Shown here: positions 17,478-25,812 of the stretch, one piece after another
How positions within the stretch are numbered: the stretch's first letter is position 1
Layout of the letters: each line of letters begins with the position of its first letter
Translations under genes and position numbers: made by a program
Notes under the pieces: model-generated
What the model was told of the DNA's origin: nothing
The model's database searches: none
The model's input: only the letters and a program-made list of their open reading frames with translations
Assembly: GCA_937927685.1 (NCBI GenBank)
Contig: CALBSC010000006.1
Coordinates: 1 to 63,599, forward strand
DNA: 63,599 nucleotides
Direction: 5' to 3'
DNA from: an uncultured Burkholderiales bacterium
GTDB taxonomy: Bacteria > Pseudomonadota > Gammaproteobacteria > Burkholderiales > Burkholderiaceae_C

Positions 17478-17894
17478 TTACGGCCCGTCCTGGGGCGCCT
17501 CGTCACCGGTGGGACGGACCAGGGTCCACTCGGTAAGCCGGCCATTCACGAAGCGGCAGGTCACACTGGAATTCGTGCCATCGGTCCAGCGGTAGATTTC
17601 CGGCTGCTCGTCCTTGGCCGAGAGTTGCACGCCCAGGCTTTTGGTGAGCGCCACCACGTGCATGAGGTTCACGCCAGCCTTGAGCTTGGCGTTGAGCATC
17701 ACGGCACTGCCCACAAAGCCCAGGGGGCGGTTGGCGGCGCGCTTGAGGACATGCACCAGGCGGTTGAAGTGCATCAGGGCCCACATCACCAAGGCGGAGA
17801 CGGCAAAGGCCACGCCCGCCCAGCCATAGGCCTGGTAGGCCCCGACCACGCCCACCACCGCGGCCGACGGAATGATCCATTTGGAGAAATTCAT
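17478..17894 (-). CDS. Small inner-membrane protein of unknown function
   Basis: 138 residues from MNFSKWIIPSAAVVG, with two closely spaced hydrophobic helices at about 6-22 and 25-40 and a soluble C-terminal half predicted cytoplasmic. I do not recognise a characterised family; it resembles conserved hypothetical proteins of Burkholderiales found near radA. No catalytic motif is visible. It is downstream of radA on the same strand (115-base gap) and upstream of ilvE (79-base gap), so it may be co-transcribed with radA. Confidence 0.7.
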   Translation of the reverse strand: MNFSKWIIPSAAVVGVVGAYQAYGWAGVAFAVSALVMWALMHFNRLVHVLKRAANRPLGFVGSAVMLNAKLKAGVNLMHVVALTKSLGVQLSAKDEQPEIYRWTDGTNSSVTCRFVNGRLTEWTLVRPTGDEAPQDGP

Positions 17895-18009
17895 GGTGCG
17901 ATTGTCGCGCACACCACGGGCTGGGTCTGCCCGCAACGGGAGTCACCCTGCGGTTCAGTTCGCCGCTGGATTCGCTGCAACAGGACGGGTACAGCGCCCT
18001 GGCCCGGCG

Positions 18010-19386
18010 TCAGTCGAGTTCGCGCACGCGCGCGATCGCCTCATCGATGCGCTCGATGGGCCACAAGGTGAGCCCCTCGATGGGCTTTTTCGGCATGTTC
18101 GCCTTGGGGACCAGGGCGACGGAGAACCCCAGCTTGGCCGCTTCGCGCAAGCGCTCCTGTCCGCGTGGGGCAGGCCGCACTTCGCCCGCCAGCCCCACCT
18201 CGCCAAAGGCAATGAAGCCACGTGGCAGCGCGCGCCCGCGCAAACTGCTCTGGATCGCCAGCAGCACCGCCAAGTCGGCCGCCGGTTCGCTGATGCGCAC
18301 ACCGCCCACCGCGTTGACAAACACATCCTGGTCCATGCACGCCACGCCCGCGTGGCGGTGAAGCACCGCCAGCAGCATGGCCAGGCGGTCGCGCTCCAGC
18401 CCCACCGACAAGCGCCTCGGACTCGGCCCACCGGTATCAACCAGCGCCTGCACCTCAACCAGCAACGGCCGCGTTCCCTCGAGCGTGACCAGCACGCAAC
18501 TGCCCGGCACCGGCTCCGCATGCTGGCTCAGGAAAATGGCGCTGGGGTTGCTCACGCCACGCAAACCTTTCTCGGTCATCGCAAAGACGCCGATTTCATT
18601 GACCGCGCCAAAGCGGTTCTTGATGGCGCGCACCATGCGGTAACTGGAGTGCGTATCGCCTTCGAAGTACAGCACGGTGTCGACCATGTGCTCGAGCACG
18701 CGCGGGCCCGCCAGGGCACCTTCCTTGGTCACATGGCCGACCAGCACGACGGTGACGCCGCGCGCCTTGGCCATGCGGGTGAGGTGGGCGGCACACTCGC
18801 GCACCTGGGCCACCGAGCCGGGCGCACTGGTGAGCTGTTCGGTGTACACCGTTTGAATCGAGTCCATCACCAGCACCGCGGGGTGCAGCTTCTCGACGGT
18901 GGCCAGGATGGTCTCGAGTTGGGTCTCGGCGAGCACTTGGACCTGACTCTGCGCCAGCCCCAGACGCTGTGAACGCAACGCCACCTGGGCGCCCGACTCC
19001 TCGCCAGTGACGTACAGCGTGGAATAGCCGCTGCGCTGCAAGCCGTCCAACGCCTGCAGCAGCAGGGTGGATTTGCCAATGCCCGGGTCACCGCCAATCA
19101 GCACCACGGCCCCCGCCACAATGCCCCCGCCCAGGACGCGGTCCAACTCCTCCTGGCCGGTGGGCGTGCGCGCCACGTCGGCGGCCTCGATGTCTGCCAG
19201 CACGGCCACGGTTGAGCTCGGCGCCAGGCCCGCCATGGCACTGAAGCGATGCTTGCCCGCCCCTGCTGCGGTGGGCACGGACTCGATCAGGGTGTTCCAC
19301 TCGTCGCACTGCGGGCAACGCCCCAGCCAACGGGGCGTGTTGCCGCCGCACGCGGAGCAGGTGAAGAGGGTTTTGTCCTTGGCCAT
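18010..19386 (-). CDS. radA: DNA repair protein RadA
   Basis: RecA-like branch-migration ATPase/helicase used in recombination repair. 458 residues: N-terminal four-Cys zinc finger (CSACGG...CPQC), Walker A GDPGIGKST near residue 95, Walker B-type VLVMDSIQT, the RadA-specific KNRFG motif (AIKNRFGAVNEIG), and a C-terminal Lon-protease-like domain. Start MAKDKTLFTCSACGG at 19386; an extension to 19497 would enter the hpaR promoter. In related genomes radA commonly sits beside alr; here the hpa module separates them. Confidence 0.95.
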   Translation of the reverse strand: MAKDKTLFTCSACGGNTPRWLGRCPQCDEWNTLIESVPTAAGAGKHRFSAMAGLAPSSTVAVLADIEAADVARTPTGQEELDRVLGGGIVAGAVVLIGGDPGIGKSTLLLQALDGLQRSGYSTLYVTGEESGAQVALRSQRLGLAQSQVQVLAETQLETILATVEKLHPAVLVMDSIQTVYTEQLTSAPGSVAQVRECAAHLTRMAKARGVTVVLVGHVTKEGALAGPRVLEHMVDTVLYFEGDTHSSYRMVRAIKNRFGAVNEIGVFAMTEKGLRGVSNPSAIFLSQHAEPVPGSCVLVTLEGTRPLLVEVQALVDTGGPSPRRLSVGLERDRLAMLLAVLHRHAGVACMDQDVFVNAVGGVRISEPAADLAVLLAIQSSLRGRALPRGFIAFGEVGLAGEVRPAPRGQERLREAAKLGFSVALVPKANMPKKPIEGLTLWPIERIDEAIARVRELD

Positions 19387-19490
19387 GCCCCATGATACTG
19401 GACAAATCAACAGTCTTTCCGCGACAACGGGGCCCTTGTCTGACACGCGGCATGCGGGCGACGCCCGCGGTGTGATCAGGGTCGTCCCCC

Positions 19491-19518
19491 TTGACAATAA
19501 TTTAACAAGTTAAATAAT
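19491..19518 (+). promoter_or_regulatory. hpaR promoter
   Basis: TTGACA (19491-19496, consensus -35), 16-base spacer, AATAAT (19513-19518, 5 of 6 to the -10 consensus). The region is AT-rich against a GC-rich background. The ATG of hpaR at 19524 is 5 bases past the -10 box and has no ribosome site, so the message is likely leaderless or nearly so. Confidence 0.7.
19500..19515. promoter_or_regulatory. Palindromic operator overlapping the hpaR promoter
   Basis: ATTTAAC-AA-GTTAAAT is a perfect 7-bp inverted repeat centred at 19507-19508, lying between the -35 and -10 boxes and overlapping the latter. Its size and dyad fit a MarR-family dimer site, and the adjacent gene encodes such a repressor, so autorepression of the hpa operon by HpaR is the natural reading. 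Confidence 0.65.
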
Positions 19519-19523
19519 TTGGC

Positions 19524-20006
19524 ATGGTCACCACCTTCAGTCATCGCAACCTGCCCCGCCTGCTTTTGCAAGCACGCGAGTCGGTGATGGCACACACCCG
19601 CCCCAGCCTGCGCCAACAATCCTTGAGCGATCAGCAGTGGCGCGTGTTGCGCGTGTTGGGCGAGGACCACAGCCTGGGCGGACAGGGCGTGGAAACCGGG
19701 CGTGTCGCCCGCGAGGCGTTTTTGCTGGGTCCCAGCCTCACCGGCGTGTTGTCTCGCATGGAGCGTGACGGCCTGCTCACCCGCGAGCGCGACCCCCAGG
19801 ACCAGCGTCGCAGCGTGGTGCGCCCGACCGAGCAAGGCCTGAAGCTGGTCGACACGTTGTCGCGCACCATCGAAGCCCACTACGTCTGGCTGGAACAGTC
19901 GCTGGGCAAGACCAAACTGGCACAGCTGTATGGCTTACTGGATGAACTGATTCAACTGGAAGGGCCCGCCCACGCGTCGCTCACTGAACTGGAAACCACG
20001 TCATGA
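19524..20006 (+). CDS. hpaR: MarR-family repressor of homoprotocatechuate degradation
   Basis: 160-residue winged-helix regulator of the MarR family. The central part (about 38-100) has the recognition region GPSLTGVLSRMERDGLLTRERD and the beta-wing DQRRSVVRPT, flanked by dimerisation helices; the N-terminal NLPRLLLQARESVM resembles HpaR. In characterised systems it represses the hpa meta-cleavage genes until an aromatic ligand binds. The last codon overlaps the hpaE start (ATGA). The palindrome over its own promoter supports self-control. Confidence 0.85.
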   Translation: MVTTFSHRNLPRLLLQARESVMAHTRPSLRQQSLSDQQWRVLRVLGEDHSLGGQGVETGRVAREAFLLGPSLTGVLSRMERDGLLTRERDPQDQRRSVVRPTEQGLKLVDTLSRTIEAHYVWLEQSLGKTKLAQLYGLLDELIQLEGPAHASLTELETTS

Positions 20007-21472
20007 ACATCGACCACCTCATCAACGGACAGCGCGTTGCGAGCCAGGATTATTTCGACAACCTCAACCCGGCCACCCAGGACGTGATCGGCCAGGTGGC
20101 CCGCGGCGGGGTCGATGAGGTCAACGCGGCCGTGGCCGCCGCCAAGGCGGCCTTTCCCGGCTGGGCCAACACCCCGGCCGCCGAGCGCGCCAAGGTCATG
20201 CGCAAGCTCGGCGAACTGATCACTCGCCATGTGCCCGAGATCGCCCAGACCGAAACCAACGACTGCGGGCAGGTCATTGCCCAAACCGGCAAGCAGCTGG
20301 TGCCGCGCGCCAGCGACAACTTCACCTACTTTGCCGAGATGTGCACCCGCGTGGACGGCCACACCTACCCCACGCCCACCCACCTGAACTACACGCTCTT
20401 CCATCCGGTCGGCGTGTGCGCGCTCATCAGCCCCTGGAACGTGCCCTTCATGACGGCCACCTGGAAGGTCGCGCCCTGCCTGGCGTTTGGCAACACCGCC
20501 GTGCTCAAGATGAGCGAGCTCTCGCCCATGACCGCGTCTCGCCTGGGCGAGTTGGCGCTGGAAGCGGGTGTGCCCCCAGGCGTGCTGAACCTGGTGCAAG
20601 GCTACGGGCGCGAGGCGGGGGAACCGCTGGTGGCACACCCGGACGTGCGCGCCATTTCCTTCACCGGCTCCACCGCCACGGGGGACCGCATCGTGCGCGC
20701 GGCAGGGCTGAAGAAATTCAGCATGGAGCTGGGTGGCAAGTCGCCCTTCGTCATCTTCGAAGACGCCGACCTCGACCGCGCCCTCGACGCTGCGGTGTTC
20801 ATGATCTTCTCCAACAACGGCGAGCGCTGCACCGCGGGCAGCCGCATCCTGGTGCAGCAATCGATCTACAACACATTTGTGGACCGCTTCACCGCACGCG
20901 CCAAACGCATCACCGTGGGCGACCCGCTGGACGAGGCTACCATCGTCGGCCCGATGATCAGCACCGCCCACCTGGCCAAGGTGCGCAGCTACATCGAGCT
21001 CGGCCCGAAGGAAGGCGCCTCGCTGGTGTGTGGCGGCCTGGACCGCCCGAGCTATGCCCCCGAACTGCCTGAGCGCGTGCGACGCGGCAACTATGTGTGG
21101 CCCACGGTGTTCGCGGACGTCGACAACCGCATGCGCATCGCGCAGGAAGAAATTTTCGGCCCGGTGGCGTGCCTGATTCCGTTCAAGGACGAGGCCCACG
21201 CGATCGAGTTGGCCAACGACATTCAATACGGCCTCTCCAGCTACGTGTGGACCGAGAACCTGGGCCGCGCGCACCGCGTGGCAGCGGCCGTCGAGGCCGG
21301 CATGTGCTTCGTCAACAGCCAGAACGTGCGCGACCTGCGCCAGCCGTTTGGCGGCACCAAGGCCAGCGGCACCGGGCGCGAGGGGGGCACCTGGAGCTAC
21401 GAGGTGTTTTGCGAGCCCAAGAACGTGGCCGTGTCGCTGGGCAGTCACCACATTCCGCACTGGGGGGTCTGA
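20003..21472 (+). CDS. hpaE: 5-carboxymethyl-2-hydroxymuconate semialdehyde dehydrogenase
   Basis: NAD-dependent aldehyde dehydrogenase that oxidises the ring-cleavage product of homoprotocatechuate. 489 residues; catalytic positions are N146 (ISPWNVPFM), E242 (SMELGGKSP) and C276 (NNGERCTAGS), and the glycine motif FTGSTATG binds the cofactor. Assignment to HpaE rather than a general ALDH rests on the flanking hpaR, hpaD, hpaF and hpaI. It overlaps hpaR by 4 bases and is followed by hpaD after 2 bases. Confidence 0.92.
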   Translation: MNIDHLINGQRVASQDYFDNLNPATQDVIGQVARGGVDEVNAAVAAAKAAFPGWANTPAAERAKVMRKLGELITRHVPEIAQTETNDCGQVIAQTGKQLVPRASDNFTYFAEMCTRVDGHTYPTPTHLNYTLFHPVGVCALISPWNVPFMTATWKVAPCLAFGNTAVLKMSELSPMTASRLGELALEAGVPPGVLNLVQGYGREAGEPLVAHPDVRAISFTGSTATGDRIVRAAGLKKFSMELGGKSPFVIFEDADLDRALDAAVFMIFSNNGERCTAGSRILVQQSIYNTFVDRFTARAKRITVGDPLDEATIVGPMISTAHLAKVRSYIELGPKEGASLVCGGLDRPSYAPELPERVRRGNYVWPTVFADVDNRMRIAQEEIFGPVACLIPFKDEAHAIELANDIQYGLSSYVWTENLGRAHRVAAAVEAGMCFVNSQNVRDLRQPFGGTKASGTGREGGTWSYEVFCEPKNVAVSLGSHHIPHWGV

Positions 21473-21474
21473 CC

Positions 21475-22398
21475 ATGGGACGCGTTGCACTCGTTGCCAA
21501 AATCACCCACGTGCCCAGCATGTACCTGAGCGAGCTCGACGGGCCCCGTCACGGCACGCGCGAGGACGCGATCGAGGGTCACCGCGAGATCGGCCGGCGC
21601 TGCCGTGCGGCCGGTGTGGACACGCTGGTGGTGTTTGACACCCACTGGCTGGTCAATGCCAACTACCACATCAACTGCGCGCCACACTTCAAAGGCACCT
21701 ACACCAGCAACGAGTTGCCGCACTTCATCAGCAACATGGGGTACGAGTCACCCGGCAATCCTGCCCTGGGAAAATTGCTGGCGAAGGCGTGCAACGAACA
21801 CGGCGTGGAAACCCTGGCGCATGACGCCACCACGCTGGCGCCCGAGTACGCCACCCTGGTGCCGCTGCGCTACATGAACCCCGATCAGCACTTCAAGGTG
21901 GTGTCGGTCTCCGCCCTGTGCATGGCGCATTACCTCAACGACAGCGCGCGACTGGGTTGGGCGATGCGTCAGGCGGTCGAAGCGCATTACGACGGCACCG
22001 TGGCCTTTCTGGCCAGCGGATCGCTCTCGCATCGTTTTGCGCAAAACGGGTTGGCACCTGAATATGCGTTCAAGATCTGGAGCCCGTTCCTCGAGCAACT
22101 CGATCACCATGTGCTGGACATGTGGCAACGCGGCGAGTGGGCCACCTTCTGCGAGATGCTGCCCGAGTACGCCACCAAAGGACACGGCGAAGGCTTCATG
22201 CACGACACCGCGATGATGCTGGGCGCTTTAGGCTGGTCGGCCTACCGCGGGCAAGCCGAGATCATCACACCGTACTTTGGTGCATCGGGCACCGGGCAGC
22301 TGAATGCCGTGTTCCCGGTGACGCCGCAAGATGGCGCCCAGGTGCCTGCGCCGCAGGCGAGTTCAGCGCAAAATTACCAGGCGTTCAGCCGGTTGTGA
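21475..22398 (+). CDS. hpaD: 3,4-dihydroxyphenylacetate 2,3-dioxygenase
   Basis: Class III (LigB-fold) extradiol dioxygenase opening the ring of homoprotocatechuate, metal-dependent. 307 residues; it closely follows E. coli HpaD, with KITHVPSMYLSELDG, VVFDTHWLVNANYHINC, YTSNELPHFI and LASGSLSHRF carrying the His/Glu ligands and acid-base residues. The C-terminus has an extra Ala/Gln-rich tail of about 20 residues after AVFPV. The start is 2 bases after the hpaE stop. Confidence 0.94.
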   Translation: MGRVALVAKITHVPSMYLSELDGPRHGTREDAIEGHREIGRRCRAAGVDTLVVFDTHWLVNANYHINCAPHFKGTYTSNELPHFISNMGYESPGNPALGKLLAKACNEHGVETLAHDATTLAPEYATLVPLRYMNPDQHFKVVSVSALCMAHYLNDSARLGWAMRQAVEAHYDGTVAFLASGSLSHRFAQNGLAPEYAFKIWSPFLEQLDHHVLDMWQRGEWATFCEMLPEYATKGHGEGFMHDTAMMLGALGWSAYRGQAEIITPYFGASGTGQLNAVFPVTPQDGAQVPAPQASSAQNYQAFSRL

Positions 22399-22496
22399 CG
22401 ACCGTGACGACGGGTCATGTCGAGGGACCACGCACTGCCTCTGCTTAAAACGTTTCCCGCGCTTATCAACCCTTTCACACACCCGCGAGACACCCT

Positions 22497-22913
22497 ATGC
22501 CCCACCTGGTTTTGCTCTATACCCCGGCGCTGGAACAACGCACCTCCTTTGATGGCTTGTGCCGCGATCTGGCCAACTGCATGCTGGCGCAGCGCGACGA
22601 ACAGGACAAGCCGGTCTTCCCCAAAGGCGGCACACGGGTGTTCGCGTACCCGGCGGCGCACCACGCGGTGGGCGATGACCAGCCGCCGCCCGGACGCGAC
22701 TATCAGTTTCTGTACCTCAACTTGCGCATGGCCGGCGGGCGCAGCGAGGCCGTCAAGAAAGCCGCTGGCGATGCGCTGATCGCAGTGCTGCACCGGCACT
22801 TCGACCCACACCTGGCGCGCGACCTCATGGGCATCACCTTGCAGATCGACGAGCAGCCGCCTGTCTATGATGGCCGTATCAGCAGCTTGCACCCGCATTT
22901 CAATCCTGCTTAA
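22497..22913 (+). CDS. hpaF: 5-carboxymethyl-2-hydroxymuconate delta-isomerase
   Basis: Small tautomerase-like trimeric isomerase of the homoprotocatechuate pathway. 138 residues starting MPHLVLLYTPALEQ, keeping the N-terminal Pro used as catalytic base after Met removal, and the FLYLNLRMAGGR core strand. Family length is about 125-130. A 98-base gap separates it from hpaD; no clear terminator or promoter is visible in it. The next gene is hpaI, after an unusual pyrimidine-rich spacer. Confidence 0.9.
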   Translation: MPHLVLLYTPALEQRTSFDGLCRDLANCMLAQRDEQDKPVFPKGGTRVFAYPAAHHAVGDDQPPPGRDYQFLYLNLRMAGGRSEAVKKAAGDALIAVLHRHFDPHLARDLMGITLQIDEQPPVYDGRISSLHPHFNPA

Positions 22914-22965
22914 CCGGCTGGCGTGTTTGGCCCGATGGCGTGACCTTGAACCGCTCACCGTGCGC

Positions 22966-23055
22966 CATTCATTCCCCATTTCGTTCTTTTCCTCGATCTC
23001 TTCTTTGTTTTCCTGTTCGCACTCCTCGTCGTCCTCCCCGTTTTCTTCTTTGTTC
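22966..23055 (+). other. Polypyrimidine tract between hpaF and hpaI
   Basis: About 90 bases made almost wholly of C and T (TTC, TCT, CTC runs) on the coding strand, with lower GC than any neighbouring gene. It lies within the 171-base hpaF-hpaI spacer. The complementary strand reads as a Glu-rich frame that has no start, ribosome site or homology. It would be an unstructured, C/U-rich RNA leader for hpaI if transcribed through. Confidence 0.6.
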
Positions 23056-23084
23056 ATTGACTTGTCACCTGGGACCCCCTCACC

Positions 23085-23876
23085 ATGCACAACCCGATCA
23101 ACCCCTTCAAACAAGCCCTGCTCGACAAGCGCCTGCAAATCGGCCTGTGGCTGGGCCTGGCCAACGCCTACACCACCGAGATCTGCGCTGGCGCGGGTTT
23201 TGACTGGGTGCTGGTCGATGGCGAGCACTCGCCCAACGATGTCCCCTCCATCCTGGCGCAGCTGCAAGCCATCGCCGGCTACCCCCACACGCACGCGGTG
23301 GCCCGTGTGCCGGTGGGCCATGGCCATGCGGGCGTGACCATCATCAAGCGGTACCTGGACCTGGGTGTTCAGTCCATCCTGGTGCCCATGGTGGACACCG
23401 CCGAGCAGGCCCGCGCCGTGGTCGAGGCCACCCGCTACCCGCCCCAAGGCATTCGCGGCATGGGCGGCGCCCGCGCATCGCGCTGGGGTCGTATTCCCCA
23501 GTACGGACGTGAAGCCAACGACCAGATCTGCGTGCTGGTGCAGGTGGAAACCCAAACAGCCCTGAACAACATCGAGGCGATTGCGGCGGTGGAGGGTGTG
23601 GACGGCATCTTCATCGGGCCGGCCGACCTCTCCGCGTCGCTGGGCTATGTGGGCCAACCGGATCACCCGGTGGTGCGCGCCGCCATCGAAGACGCCATGC
23701 GCCGCATCCTGAAGGCGGGCAAGGTCCCCGGATTTCTGACCCCCGACGAGGCCCTCTCACGCCACTACATCGAACTGGGTGGCGTCTTCATGGCGGTGGG
23801 CCTGGATGTCAACTTGCTGGCCCGCCACACCACCGCGCTGGCAGCGCGGTTCAAGAACCCCGAGGTCAAGGCCTGA
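23085..23876 (+). CDS. hpaI: 4-hydroxy-2-oxoheptanedioate aldolase
   Basis: Class II metal-dependent pyruvate aldolase that splits 4-hydroxy-2-oxoheptanedioate to pyruvate and succinic semialdehyde, the last step of the pathway. 263 residues with HpcH/HpaI signatures: FDWVLVDGEHSPND, ARVPVGHGHAGVTIIKRYLD, GIRGMGGARASRWG and the metal-binding QVETQTALNNIEAIAAVEGVD stretch (approximate position 155-175). Ribosome site is weak. The genes for the intervening decarboxylase and hydratase (hpaG, hpaH) are not in the window. Confidence 0.93.
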   Translation: MHNPINPFKQALLDKRLQIGLWLGLANAYTTEICAGAGFDWVLVDGEHSPNDVPSILAQLQAIAGYPHTHAVARVPVGHGHAGVTIIKRYLDLGVQSILVPMVDTAEQARAVVEATRYPPQGIRGMGGARASRWGRIPQYGREANDQICVLVQVETQTALNNIEAIAAVEGVDGIFIGPADLSASLGYVGQPDHPVVRAAIEDAMRRILKAGKVPGFLTPDEALSRHYIELGGVFMAVGLDVNLLARHTTALAARFKNPEVKA

Positions 23877-23955
23877 GCGAGGGCTCGCCCGAGCAGCTGC
23901 CCCCACCGCCCTGTGCGTCCTGCCACGAACATCCCGCATCCTCACTGGAGATCGC

Positions 23956-24735
23956 ATGAACCCCGCCGCAACGCCCTCGCGTCAAGCCGAGTTTCACCCC
24001 GACGAATGGGCCGCACGGGTACAACTCGCCGCCTGCTACCGCGTGTTCGCCCATCTGGGCTGGACCGAGATGATCTACAACCACATCACGGTGCGCGTCC
24101 CCGAGAGCGCGAGCGGTTCGCACAAGCACTTCCTGATCAACCCGTTCGGCCTGCACTACTCGGAAGTCACCGCCAGCAACCTGGTGAAGATCGACCTGCA
24201 GGGGCGTGTGATGGACGGCTCGTCCCATCCGGTCAACCCGGCGGGTTTTGTGGTGCACAGCACCTTGCACGACGGGATTGACGGCGCGCATTGCGTGATG
24301 CACACGCACACCACCGCCGGCGTGGCCGTGGCGTGTCTGCAAGGCGGCTTGCAGCAGACCAATTTCTACAGCGCGCAGTTGCATGACATGGTGGCCTACC
24401 ATGACTTCGAGGGCATCACCATCCACCTGGATGAGGGGCCGCGCGTACTCCAGAGCATCGGGCGAAAGCAAGCGGTCATTCTGCGCAACCATGGCCTGTT
24501 GGCCTGGGGCCAGACCCTGCCGCAAACCTTTGCCATTTTGTGGACGCTGCAACGGGCGTGCGAAATCCAGATGGCCACCCTCAGCATGGGCGCACCCATC
24601 GTCGTGCCCGAGGCCATCGCTGCCAAGTGCACACGCGACGCCTTGCAATTCAACCCCAACCATGGCGCTGGTCAGGATGTGTTCGATGCCCTGGTGCGGC
24701 AGGTGGACCGCCTGGACACCCGCTACCGCCACTGA
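23956..24735 (+). CDS. Class II aldolase/adducin-domain protein
   Basis: 259 residues, ATG at 23956 after a CTGGAG site. Zinc-binding elements of the class II aldolase/adducin fold are seen in VMHTHTTAGVAVAC (two His) and in RNHGLLAWG (third His). Family members act as sugar-phosphate or hydroxy-acid aldolases or as decarboxylases; the substrate is unknown. It follows hpaI by 79 bases on the same strand and precedes a ketopantoate-reductase-like gene, so it may belong to the hpa transcript while not being part of the known pathway. Confidence 0.82.
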   Translation: MNPAATPSRQAEFHPDEWAARVQLAACYRVFAHLGWTEMIYNHITVRVPESASGSHKHFLINPFGLHYSEVTASNLVKIDLQGRVMDGSSHPVNPAGFVVHSTLHDGIDGAHCVMHTHTTAGVAVACLQGGLQQTNFYSAQLHDMVAYHDFEGITIHLDEGPRVLQSIGRKQAVILRNHGLLAWGQTLPQTFAILWTLQRACEIQMATLSMGAPIVVPEAIAAKCTRDALQFNPNHGAGQDVFDALVRQVDRLDTRYRH

Positions 24736-24773
24736 GTCGCGAACCGCACCGCCAAGTCTTGCAGGAACATCAC

Positions 24774-25766
24774 ATGAAAATCTGTATCGTCGGCGTGGGA
24801 TCGATTGGTGGCTGGATAGGGGCCCTGCTGGGGCAGGCTGCTGACATCGAGCTCAGTGCTGTGGCTCGCGGCGCCACCTTGCAAACGCTGCAACTCAACG
24901 GTCTGCAGCTCACCGACGCCTCAGGCACGCGGCGTGTGCAAGTCCATGCCGAGGCCGACCCCGCTCGGCTGGGCCCGCAGGATCTGGTCATCATCGCCGT
25001 CAAGGCGCCGGCACTGGAGGGGGTGGTGGGCAACATCGGACCCCTGCTGGGCGCCGACACCCTCGTGATGCCCGCCATGAACGGCGTGCCCTGGTGGTTC
25101 CTGCAGGGGCGCAGCGATGCCTGGGCCGGCCACGCCTTGCGCAGCGTCGACCCTCACGGACACATCGCGCAAGCCGTGCCGCCCCATCACGTGATCGGCT
25201 GCGTGGTGCACGCGAGTTGCGCGATGCTGGCACCGGCTCACGTGAAGCATCACTTTGGCCAGGGCCTGATCGTGGGCGAACCCAACGGCGCCTCCACGCC
25301 TCGGTTGCAGGCCCTGGTGGCACGACTCACCCAGGCCGGGTTTCACACCACGCTGTCCACCCACATCCAGAAAGACGTCTGGTTCAAGCTCTGGGGCAAC
25401 ATGACCGTGAACCCCTTGAGCGCCATGACCGGCGCCACCACCGACTTGCTGTTGGACGACCCGCTGGTACGCGAGTTCATGTCCAGTGTCATGCAGGAAG
25501 CCAAGGCCATCGGCACCCGGCTGGGCATTGTCATTGAGCAAGAGCCCGCCGACCGGCATGCGGTGACACGCAAACTGGGCGCCTTCAAATCCTCGATGCT
25601 GCAAGACGCCGAGGCGGGGCGGGCGGTCGAGCTCGACGCGCTGGTGGGCGCTGTGCTGGAATTGGGTGAGTTGACTGGCGTGGCCACGCCCTTCGCGCGT
25701 GCGCTCATGGGACTCTCCCGCGTGCACTCGCAGGTCCATGGGCTGTATCCTCGGACCTTGGCTTGA
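24774..25766 (+). CDS. Ketopantoate reductase family protein (PanE/ApbA-like)
   Basis: 330 residues with an N-terminal Rossmann fold IVGVGSIGGWIGALLG binding NAD(P), a VKAPALEG segment carrying the family Lys, and a helical C-terminal domain with WFKLWGNMTVNPLSA, which corresponds to the PanE catalytic Lys/Asn region. True 2-dehydropantoate reductase would be one option, but position beside aromatic catabolic genes suggests another 2-oxo-acid substrate. Gap to the upstream aldolase gene is 38 bases. Confidence 0.85.
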   Translation: MKICIVGVGSIGGWIGALLGQAADIELSAVARGATLQTLQLNGLQLTDASGTRRVQVHAEADPARLGPQDLVIIAVKAPALEGVVGNIGPLLGADTLVMPAMNGVPWWFLQGRSDAWAGHALRSVDPHGHIAQAVPPHHVIGCVVHASCAMLAPAHVKHHFGQGLIVGEPNGASTPRLQALVARLTQAGFHTTLSTHIQKDVWFKLWGNMTVNPLSAMTGATTDLLLDDPLVREFMSSVMQEAKAIGTRLGIVIEQEPADRHAVTRKLGAFKSSMLQDAEAGRAVELDALVGAVLELGELTGVATPFARALMGLSRVHSQVHGLYPRTLA

Positions 25767-25812
25767 CGGCCTTCACCCTGCCGCTGTTGTCCCGGCATCG
25801 TCCCGCATCACC

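Noticed and set aside
22374..23666. Leftward reading frame with a Glu-rich stretch opposite hpaF/hpaI
   Set aside because: It is the complement of the polypyrimidine tract joined to reverse frames of hpa genes; no start, ribosome site or homology.
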